Assembly: GCA_964589145.1 (NCBI GenBank)
Contig: CAZPSL010000052.1
Location: forward strand, 1-12,757
DNA from: UBA11858 sp964589145
Lineage (GTDB): Bacteria; Chloroflexota; Anaerolineae; Anaerolineales; UBA11858
Reading direction: 5' to 3'
Length of the DNA: 12,757 bases
The notes under the pieces are model-generated. The model was not told the DNA's origin and searched no databases. It saw nothing but the letters and a program-made list of their open reading frames with translations. Of the stretch, positions 1-6,237 are shown one piece after another. Numbering within the stretch: position 1 is the stretch's first letter; each line of letters begins with the position of its first letter. The position numbers and the translations under genes are program-made.

Positions 1-11
1 AACACATCCCC

Positions 12-581
12 ATGCCCGACAAACACTTCACCATCCGCTCCCCGGAGGGCGGGAAAATCCCCGTCATCGTGCGGCGCGACAAACGCCTGAAAAAATATTC
101 CCGCTGGGAGCGCCGCCCGGACGGGAGCATCCTCCTGCGCATCCCCTACCGCCTGCGAAACAAGGACATCCCGGACCTGCTGAAGCAGATCGAAAAGCGG
201 CTCGCCCGCAGTCAGAAGCGCGCCCGCCGCATCAAAACCGATGCCGACCTTCAGGAGCGGGCGGAGCACATCAACCGGACGTACTTCGGCGGGCGAATCC
301 AGTGGAATGCCATCCGCTGGGTGAGCAACATGGAGCACCGTCTGGGCAGTTGTACCAACGGCGGCGCGACGGACGGGCACATCCGCATCAGTGATAAAAT
401 CAAAAAGTGGCCCCAGTGGGTGGTGGATTACGTCATCGCCCATGAACTCACCCACCGCCTGCACTCCAACCACAGCCCCGAATTCTGGCAGACCCTTCGG
501 AATGCCTACCCCAAAACCGAGCGTGCCCGCGGCTTCATCCAGGGCGTAGGCTTCGCCAAGGGGCAAAACTTAGATGACTGA
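12..581 (+). CDS. YgjP-like (DUF45 / M48-type) zinc metallopeptidase
   Basis: A 189-residue soluble protein with no signal peptide or membrane segment, so probably cytosolic. Residues 144-148 read HELTH, the HExxH zinc-binding and catalytic motif. His154 in the following HSPEFW motif is the likely third ligand. Upstream, RLGSCTNGG (110-118) resembles the conserved W/RxGSC turn of the YgjP/DUF45 family, and the basic N-terminal half (residues 20-75, rich in Arg and Lys) is typical of it. The length is a little short for the family, which is often 220-250 residues. Family members are predicted proteases, often beside restriction or DNA-repair genes, but their substrates are generally unknown; no such neighbour is visible here. 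The ATG at 12 is chosen because the protein reads well from it, but only 11 bases lie upstream and they contain no in-frame stop, so a longer start outside the window is possible. Confidence 0.85.
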   Translation: MPDKHFTIRSPEGGKIPVIVRRDKRLKKYSRWERRPDGSILLRIPYRLRNKDIPDLLKQIEKRLARSQKRARRIKTDADLQERAEHINRTYFGGRIQWNAIRWVSNMEHRLGSCTNGGATDGHIRISDKIKKWPQWVVDYVIAHELTHRLHSNHSPEFWQTLRNAYPKTERARGFIQGVGFAKGQNLDD

Positions 582-587
582 CAACCG

Positions 588-627
588 CCAGGAAGCACCT
601 GGAGCGTGAAAACCGGGTGACGCCCGG
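588..627 (+). other. Two small consecutive stem-loops between genes
   Basis: CCAGG (588-592) pairs with CCTGG (598-602) around a 5-base loop, and CCGGG (613-617) pairs with CCCGG (623-627) around TGACG. They lie in the 111-bp gap between the metallopeptidase and the lipoprotein gene. No T-run follows, so this is not a standard intrinsic terminator, and I do not recognise a known riboswitch. They may be structured leader or trailer RNA, or chance pairing in GC-rich DNA. Confidence 0.25.
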
Positions 628-681
628 CGGCAAGGAAAACAAAACGCAACTGCACAGGTTACTTGTCGCGCTGCCCTGAAC

Positions 682-686
682 AGGAG
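682..686 (+). promoter_or_regulatory. Ribosome binding site AGGAG for the beta-propeller lipoprotein
   Basis: AGGAG lies 6 bases before the ATG at 693. It decides the start in favour of 693 over the in-frame TTG at 663, which would put ten extra polar residues before the signal peptide. Confidence 0.75.
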
Positions 687-692
687 TTGCTG

Positions 693-2213
693 ATGTACCG
701 AAAACTTGTGATTTTCGTGCCGTTTGCCCTTTTGCTGATGGCGGGCTGCAACTTATCTGATCTGCCTGCTCCGGCCTTGACCGAAACCCCCGACTCAGCC
801 TCGCCGTTGCCTTCCCGCACACTTCCGCCAAAGGAAACAGCAGCGCCGTCATTTCCCCAGGCAACGGAAAAGCCGGTTGAATCGGAGGTTCCTGTGGAGC
901 CTCCCGAGGCCCTGTCATCCGAAGGCCCGTGGTGGGTATTCCACACAACAATGAACCTCTGGGCAGTCAATGCGGATGGTTCCGGGCTGACCCCGCTGAC
1001 CGATCCCAATACGCTCAGCCCGGCGCCCCGTACCTATCGCCTGTCGCCCTCACCGAAGGGGGGATGGCTGGCCTTCATCGAGATTGAAACCGGAGATTCA
1101 CCCGCCCCGCCTGAACTAAAAATCGTTCACCTGCCGGACCTTCAGGTTGTTTCCGTCGCCCGTTTGCATCCCGATACCCCGATGGACCGCGACGACCCGG
1201 ATGCCTATGACCGCTGGCAGGCAGCCGGAACCGCGAATACCCTGGCATGGTCGCCCGACGGCACCCGCCTGGCCTTCAACGCGGTAATTGACGGTAAATC
1301 GGGCGATTTATACGTGTACGACATCGTGTCACAATCGCTGATTCGCCTGACTGATGGCCCCACCGAAAGCGTTTTTCCGGCCTGGTCGCCGGATTCCCGC
1401 TGGGTTGTCCACGGTGCCGTATGGCGGCTGAATCTCCAGAGTTCCGGCGCCGGTTACGATTACGCCGGAATCTGGGCGGCAAAGGCGGATGCTTCTGATG
1501 TGGCGTTGCTCTTTGAAACCCAGATAACCGGCTTTGAGCGTGTTATCGGCTGGTTGGGTAATTCAACCGTGTTGATGGATACCGCTACCCCTAACGAAAA
1601 TCTGTCCTGCCCCTACCGTGACCTGCGCAGCATCAATCTGGATACCCGTGAATCGCAGGTCATTTTTCACGGCCCCTACGCGGTGAGTGCTTTTTCTCCG
1701 GAAGACATGGTTTTGCTGCTCTCGGTTACCGGAGCATCCGGCTGTGAGCAGAATTTATCTCCCGGTGTGTACTTGCTGGATTTGGCATCCGGGCAACCGC
1801 CTCAGCCTGTGGTGGAAGATACGGCACGGGAAGCCACTTGGTCGGATGAGGCCAGACTGTTCTTCGTCAGCACCGATTTTGGGGTGTTAGCCGTCAGCAC
1901 ATCCGGACAGTTCATTGACCTTCTTCAACCGGAAGGCATATCCGGGCTTCCAATTGCGGCTTTCGGCTCCCGGCGGCTGGCTTGGAGTGGTGAATCGCTC
2001 TGGATTGGAACCCTGCAAGACAATCTTGAAAGCCCGCCGCAAAAAATTTACCCCTTCCGGGTGTTCAAAGCCAGTTGGAGCCCGGACGGGCAATATCTGC
2101 TCTTCAGCGACGGCACGAATTTGTACGCCGCATCTGAGCCGGATTTTGAACCGCAGCAGCGGGCAAACACCGGGGTGAATGCCCCGGTTTGGCTGTTGCC
2201 AGGAAGCGACTAG
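693..2213 (+). CDS. Lipoprotein with TolB/WD40-like beta-propeller repeats
   Basis: A 506-residue predicted lipoprotein. The N-terminus is a short basic and hydrophobic signal ending in the lipobox LMAG-Cys19, so the mature protein should be lipid-anchored outside the cytoplasmic membrane. Residues 20-75 form a Pro/Thr/Glu-rich spacer. The rest is a propeller with PD40/TolB-like blade motifs: NLWAVNADGSG (88-98), AWSPDGTRLAF (185-195), AWSPDSRWVV (230-239) and SWSPDGQYLLF (461-471), with weaker blades between. In TolB-like proteins the WSPDG motif marks a blade strand, and such domains bind proteins or are structural; no catalytic residues can be named. Two Cys residues (306 and 351) could form an extracellular disulfide. 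The start at 693 is supported by AGGAG and by the signal peptide. The stop lies 8 bases before the next ATG, so it is probably co-transcribed with the acyl-CoA ligase, although their functions look unrelated. The ligand is unknown. Confidence 0.85.
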   Translation: MYRKLVIFVPFALLLMAGCNLSDLPAPALTETPDSASPLPSRTLPPKETAAPSFPQATEKPVESEVPVEPPEALSSEGPWWVFHTTMNLWAVNADGSGLTPLTDPNTLSPAPRTYRLSPSPKGGWLAFIEIETGDSPAPPELKIVHLPDLQVVSVARLHPDTPMDRDDPDAYDRWQAAGTANTLAWSPDGTRLAFNAVIDGKSGDLYVYDIVSQSLIRLTDGPTESVFPAWSPDSRWVVHGAVWRLNLQSSGAGYDYAGIWAAKADASDVALLFETQITGFERVIGWLGNSTVLMDTATPNENLSCPYRDLRSINLDTRESQVIFHGPYAVSAFSPEDMVLLLSVTGASGCEQNLSPGVYLLDLASGQPPQPVVEDTAREATWSDEARLFFVSTDFGVLAVSTSGQFIDLLQPEGISGLPIAAFGSRRLAWSGESLWIGTLQDNLESPPQKIYPFRVFKASWSPDGQYLLFSDGTNLYAASEPDFEPQQRANTGVNAPVWLLPGSD

Positions 2214-2221
2214 AACCCACC

Positions 2222-4327
2222 ATGACACCAGACCCTACCCTCACCCCCTTCTTCAACCCCAAGGGCGTCGTCATCATCGGCGCCTCCAGCGACCCGACCA
2301 AACTCGGTTACGGATTGGCCCGCAACCTGGTGCAGAGCAACTACCCCGGCGCGGTTCACTTCGTCAACCCCAAGGGCGGCACCCTGCTCGGGCAACCGAT
2401 TTACCCCTCCGTAGCGGAGGTCCCCGGCCCGGTGGAATTGGCCGCGGTGCTGATCCCCGCCCGCTTTGTGCCCGAGGCCCTGCGCGCCTGCGGAGAACGC
2501 GGCATCCGGGCGGCGATCGTCGGCTCCGGGGGCTTCCGCGAAGTCGGCCCCGAAGGTGCCGCGCTGGAAGCCGAAATCCTGGAAATCGCCCGCGGGTACG
2601 GCATCCGCCTGCTGGGGCCGAACTGCATCGGCCTGCTGGATACCCACCTGCCGATTGACACCACCTTCCTGCCGCCCCCCGGCCCCACCCCCGGCGACGT
2701 GGCCTTCATCTCCCACTCCGGGGCGATTTGCGCGGCGGTGATTGACTGGGCGCGCGGCCAGGGCTACGGCATCTCGCGGCTGGTCAGCCTCGGCAACCAG
2801 GCCGACGTGAGCGAAACCGACGTGCTGGAACCCGTCGCCGCCGACCCGTTCACCCATGTGGTCGGCATGTACCTCGAAGGGGTCAAGGACGGCCCCCGCT
2901 TTGTGGAAAACGCCCGCCGCACCGCCCTGAAAAAGCCGGTCATCGCCCTCAAGGTCGGGCGGTACGAAGCCGGGCGGCAGGCGGTGGCTTCACACACCGG
3001 CGCGCTGGCCGGGCAGGATGCGGCTTACGATGCCGCCTTCCGGCGGGCGGGCGTGCTGCGCGCCCAAACCAGCGAAGGCATGTTCGACCGCGCCCGCGCC
3101 CTGGCCTGGTGCCCGCTGCCCAAGGGCAATCGCGTCGCCGTGCTGACCAACGCCGGCGGCCCCGGTGTCACCGCCGCCGACGCGCTGGAAGCCAACGGCC
3201 TGCAACTGGCGCGCCTCAGCGAACAAACCCGCTCCGCCCTGTCCGAAATTCTGCCCCCCGCGGCCAGTTTGCACAACCCGGTGGATATGCTCGCTTCCGC
3301 CTCGCCCCGCCAGTTCGCCGAGAGTTTGCGCGCCCTGCTCGCCGACCCCGGCGTGGACAGCGCTATGGTCATCTACCCCTCGCCGCCCATGTTCACTTCC
3401 GGCGCGGTGGCAAAAGCCATCATCCCGGTCATCCACAACGCCGACAAGCCGGTGGTGGTGGCGGTGATGGGCGAGCGGCTCATCCAGGAGGCGGTCGAAC
3501 ACCTGCGGGCGGCGCACATCCCCGAATACCGCTTCCCGGAGCGGGCGGCGGCGGCGCTCAGCGCGCTGGTGCAGCGGAGCGAAGCCCTCCGTCACGCACA
3601 GGCGGAGACGGTGCGCTTCGAAGATGTGGATTCCGCCGCGATGACGCGGATTTTGGCGGATTTTTCGGAGGATGGATTCCTGCCCCCGGAGGTGAGCGGG
3701 CGGATTTTGGCGGCTTACCGCATCCCGACAGCGCCCATGCTTTTGGCAGGGAGCCGCGGGGACGCTTTGGAAGTCGCCCGTCAAATCGGGTTTCCCCTCG
3801 TCCTGAAAATCGCCTCCCCCGACATCCCGCACAAATCCGACATCGGCGGGGTGATGCTCAACCTTCAGGATGAAGCCGAGGTCGCCGCTGCCTGGGACGC
3901 GGTCATGCAGCGGGTAACGGAATCCCACCCCGAAGCCCGCGTGGAGGGCGTCCACCTTCAGCGGATGATCCCCCAGGGGCAGGAGGTCATCACCGGCGTG
4001 GTGCAAGACCCGCAGTTCGGCGGTCTGGTGATGTTCGGCTCCGGCGGCGTGGAGGTCGAGGGGCTGAAGGATGTCGCCTTTGCGCTGGCGCCGCTCACCC
4101 GTCCCGATGCCGACTACCTGCTGGCGAACACCTGGGCGGGGCGCAAACTGGCGGGCTTCCGCAACCTGCCCCCCGCTGACCGTGCCGCCGTGCTGAATAC
4201 GCTCTTTCGGCTTGCGCAACTGGCGGCGGATTTCCCCGAACTGACCGAAATCGAAATCAACCCCCTGCGCGTGCTGCCGGGGGGCGAAGGCGCGGTGGCG
4301 GTGGATGTTCGGGTGCGGCGGGGATAG
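2222..4327 (+). CDS. ADP-forming acetate/acyl-CoA ligase, fused alpha-beta subunits
   Basis: A 701-residue cytosolic enzyme. In its family it converts acyl-CoA + ADP + phosphate to acid + ATP + CoA, giving substrate-level ATP in fermentation of sugars or amino acids. Domains in order: a CoA-binding Rossmann domain (about 8-140, with VVIIGASSDPTKLGYG and GPNCIGL); succinyl-CoA-ligase-like domains (about 155-455) containing SHTGALAG with His258, the expected phosphohistidine; and a C-terminal ATP-grasp domain (about 475-701) with Lys529, the HKSDIGGV motif at 537-544 and EIEINPLRV near 677. The alpha and beta parts are one chain, the common bacterial fusion, and all key motifs are intact. No GNAT domain is attached, so it is not a Pat-type protein acetyltransferase. 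The ATG at 2222 is chosen because CoA-binding homology begins at once. AGGAAG at 2201 is rather far upstream, and an in-frame TTG at 2189 overlapping the previous gene is the alternative. Substrate range (acetyl versus branched or aryl acyl-CoA) cannot be read from the sequence. Confidence 0.92.
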   Translation: MTPDPTLTPFFNPKGVVIIGASSDPTKLGYGLARNLVQSNYPGAVHFVNPKGGTLLGQPIYPSVAEVPGPVELAAVLIPARFVPEALRACGERGIRAAIVGSGGFREVGPEGAALEAEILEIARGYGIRLLGPNCIGLLDTHLPIDTTFLPPPGPTPGDVAFISHSGAICAAVIDWARGQGYGISRLVSLGNQADVSETDVLEPVAADPFTHVVGMYLEGVKDGPRFVENARRTALKKPVIALKVGRYEAGRQAVASHTGALAGQDAAYDAAFRRAGVLRAQTSEGMFDRARALAWCPLPKGNRVAVLTNAGGPGVTAADALEANGLQLARLSEQTRSALSEILPPAASLHNPVDMLASASPRQFAESLRALLADPGVDSAMVIYPSPPMFTSGAVAKAIIPVIHNADKPVVVAVMGERLIQEAVEHLRAAHIPEYRFPERAAAALSALVQRSEALRHAQAETVRFEDVDSAAMTRILADFSEDGFLPPEVSGRILAAYRIPTAPMLLAGSRGDALEVARQIGFPLVLKIASPDIPHKSDIGGVMLNLQDEAEVAAAWDAVMQRVTESHPEARVEGVHLQRMIPQGQEVITGVVQDPQFGGLVMFGSGGVEVEGLKDVAFALAPLTRPDADYLLANTWAGRKLAGFRNLPPADRAAVLNTLFRLAQLAADFPELTEIEINPLRVLPGGEGAVAVDVRVRRG

Positions 4328-4337
4328 GGGGCGGGGA

Positions 4338-4392
4338 GTTGGGGATTGGGAATCGGGGAGTGGGAACTGGGGAGTGGGAATTGAGGATGGCG
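4338..4392 (+). repeat. G-rich 14-bp tandem repeat just after the ligase stop codon
   Basis: Two clean 14-bp units, AATCGGGGAGTGGG (4351-4364) and AACTGGGGAGTGGG (4365-4378), are preceded by a shorter variant GTTGGGGATTGGG (4338-4350) and followed by a decayed unit (4379-4392). From 4327 to 4378 there are eight G-runs of three or more with loops of one to five bases on the plus strand. That fits a G-quadruplex-forming sequence in the 3' untranslated part of the ligase mRNA. No coding role is apparent. Confidence 0.75.
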
Positions 4393-4400
4393 CCCCATTG

Positions 4401-4512
4401 TTCCTTGCATACCTGCCCACCTGCCTATTTGCCCGCTTGTTCACCTGTCTGCCCGCCCACCTGCGCACTTGCAAACTTGCACACCTGCAAACTTGCCCAC
4501 TTGCCTACCTTC
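4401..4512 (+). repeat. Degenerate 8-bp tandem repeat, 14 units, consensus NNACYTGC
   Basis: The 112 bases divide without a slip into 14 octamers: for example CCACCTGC, GCACTTGC, AAACTTGC, ACACCTGC, AAACTTGC, CCACTTGC. The last six bases are mostly ACCTGC or ACTTGC and the first two vary. The array ends directly at the ATG of the first M23 gene (4513), where a promoter and ribosome binding site would be expected. The reading frame of that gene stays open through the array, because 8-bp units without stop triplets can be read in any frame. No spacers are present, so it is not CRISPR. Confidence 0.85.
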
Positions 4513-6027
4513 ATGCCCATGCTTCACCGTATCCTGCTCCCTCTCATCGCGATTGCCCTGACGCTGACCGCCTGTGCGCGTCCCAAAACGGAGGACGAAC
4601 CCTGGAAGGCCGGTCAGGGCTTTGTGCCGCCGACCTCGGAGCCAGGCAGCCCCTACCTGCCCACCGCCCGACCGGCGGGCGCGCCCATTTTGTCCCCCAC
4701 ACCCGACAACCCGCATCCCATCCCTGGGGCACGCACCGAAACCGCGCATTACATCGTCCAGCCCGGCGACACCCTGGGGCAGATCGCCGACGCCTATGGG
4801 GTGAGCATTGACGCCATCGCCGAAGCCAGCGGCCTGACCGATGTGAACATCCTCTCCGTGGGGCAGGAACTCGTCATCCCCCCGCCCGACCCGGCGGATA
4901 CCGGCCCGGCCTTCAAAATCATCCCCGATTCGGAACTGGTCGCCAGCCCGCCAACGGCTTACTTTGACGCGGCGGATTTCGCCTACGCCCAGGGCGGCTA
5001 CCTCGTCCGCCACGAGGAAGAAGTCGAGGGCCAGAGCCTGCGCGGCGTGCAAATCGTCCAGCGCGTGGCGCAGGATTACTCGGTCAACCCCCGGCTGCTG
5101 CTGGCGGTGCTGGAATACCAGAGCGGCTGGGTGACCGACCCCAACCCCCGCACCGAAACCCTCGAATACCCGATGGACTGGAAAGACCCCAACCGCAAGG
5201 GGCTTTACCGTCAACTGGCCTGGGCGGCCAACGAACTCAATCGCGGCTACTACCTGTGGCGGGTGAACGCTGTGCCCACCTGGACTCTCGCCGACGGCAC
5301 GATTGTGCCCATCAACCCGACCATCAACGCCGGCACCGCCGCCGTGCAATACTTCTTCGCCAAACTTTACGGCGCAAAATACTGGACTCGCACCGTCACC
5401 GAGGAGGGCTTCTTTCAGGTTTACAACCGCCTGTTCGGCTACCCTTTCGATTACACCTTCGAGCCGCTGCTCCCGCCGGGGTTGAGTCAGCCTCCCATGC
5501 AGTTGCCTTTCGAGACGGGGGTGGAATGGTATTTCACCGGCGGGCCGCACGGCGGCTGGGGGGACGGCTCCGCCTGGGCGGCGATTGATTTCGCGCCATC
5601 CGACACCGAGGGCGGCTGCGAAACCAGCGAAGCCTGGGTCACCGCGGTCGCCGACGGGCGGGTGGTGCGCTCCGAGAACGGGGTAGTCGTCCTCGACCTG
5701 GACGGCGACGGCCTGGAGCAAACCGGCTGGACGGTGCTCTACCTGCATATCGAAACCCGCGACCGCGTCGCCCGCGGGGCGCAACTCAAGGCCGGAGACC
5801 GCATCGGGCACCCCTCCTGCGAGGGCGGCGTTTCCAACGGCACACACGTTCATCTTGCCAGGCGGTATAATGGCGAATGGATTCCCGCTGACCAGAGCAT
5901 TCCCCTCGTGCTGGATGGCTGGGTTTCCAGCGGCACGGGCGAGATGTACGACGGTTACCTCTCCAAAGACGGCGTCACCGTCGAAGCCTGGGACCGCCGC
6001 AACCCGGCCAGTTTGATCCAACGGTAA
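4513..6027 (+). CDS. LysM / M23-type peptidase lipoprotein (first of two paralogues)
   Basis: A 504-residue predicted cell-wall-binding lipoprotein, probably acting on peptidoglycan outside the membrane. It has a signal peptide ending LTA-Cys21; a Pro-rich spacer; a LysM domain (about 78-124, HYIVQPGDTLGQIADAYGVS), which binds GlcNAc-containing glycan; a helical segment (about 175-315) resembling lysozyme/SLT folds; and a C-terminal M23-like domain (about 335-460). In the M23 part the likely zinc ligands are His346 (GGPHGGW), Asp359 (AAIDF) and His447 (THVH), with His412 (YLH) and His445 as catalytic partners. The His-to-Asp spacing is longer than in LytM. In the SLT-like part the position of the catalytic Glu is Gln203 (EYQSGW). 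The reading frame is open back to about 4339 through the repeats, but the signal peptide fixes the start at the ATG at 4513 (or 4519). No good Shine-Dalgarno is visible. Peptidase activity is inferred; a non-catalytic wall anchor is possible. Confidence 0.85.
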   Translation: MPMLHRILLPLIAIALTLTACARPKTEDEPWKAGQGFVPPTSEPGSPYLPTARPAGAPILSPTPDNPHPIPGARTETAHYIVQPGDTLGQIADAYGVSIDAIAEASGLTDVNILSVGQELVIPPPDPADTGPAFKIIPDSELVASPPTAYFDAADFAYAQGGYLVRHEEEVEGQSLRGVQIVQRVAQDYSVNPRLLLAVLEYQSGWVTDPNPRTETLEYPMDWKDPNRKGLYRQLAWAANELNRGYYLWRVNAVPTWTLADGTIVPINPTINAGTAAVQYFFAKLYGAKYWTRTVTEEGFFQVYNRLFGYPFDYTFEPLLPPGLSQPPMQLPFETGVEWYFTGGPHGGWGDGSAWAAIDFAPSDTEGGCETSEAWVTAVADGRVVRSENGVVVLDLDGDGLEQTGWTVLYLHIETRDRVARGAQLKAGDRIGHPSCEGGVSNGTHVHLARRYNGEWIPADQSIPLVLDGWVSSGTGEMYDGYLSKDGVTVEAWDRRNPASLIQR

Positions 6028-6083
6028 ATCCATCGCGGGTGCAGCAAAAGGCGCAGAATCAAGCAGCCGTATTGAACCCCGGT

Positions 6084-6158
6084 TGTCCCTCACCCCCAAC
6101 CCCCCTCCCTTAGGGAGAGGGGAGGCCGAGCCTGAGCAAGAACAGGGGGTGAGGGACA
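6084..6158. repeat. 75-bp inverted-repeat element (copy 1) between the M23 paralogues
   Basis: Perfect 14-bp arms (6084-6097 and 6145-6158, reading TGTCCCTCACCCCC and its complement) enclose a 47-base interior with its own hairpin (CTCCCT at 6105-6110 pairing with AGGGAG at 6112-6117). A 37-base stretch (6087-6123) matches 7988-8024 at 32 of 37 positions in the same orientation. This looks like a dispersed MITE- or REP-like element. It contains no gene. In the 210-bp gap it lies after the first M23 gene, so its transcript could fold as a 3' stem-loop. Confidence 0.75.
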
Positions 6159-6237
6159 CAACGCAGAATTTGCTGCGGCACACCCCCCACCCAACATCCC
6201 CCCGCCGGGGAGATGGCGCGGGAGGGGGGATTACAGT

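Noticed and set aside
588..627. Riboswitch upstream of the lipoprotein gene
   Set aside because: The two 5-bp stems match no riboswitch consensus I know, and the downstream gene is not a typical riboswitch target.
663..692. TTG start for the propeller lipoprotein
   Set aside because: It would add ten polar residues before the signal peptide and ignore the AGGAG placed 6 bases before the ATG at 693.
2990..4474. A 494-codon open frame on the minus strand opposite the acyl-CoA ligase
   Set aside because: It is antisense to strongly supported ligase domains, rich in His, Gly and Arg with no recognisable motif, and runs into the G-rich repeat.
4401..4512. CRISPR array
   Set aside because: The repeat unit is 8 bp with no spacers and no cas genes are nearby.
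4339..4512. N-terminal extension of the first M23 protein through the repeats
   Set aside because: Translation would give low-complexity Cys/Pro/Leu repeats before the lipoprotein signal; openness is explained by stop-free octamers.
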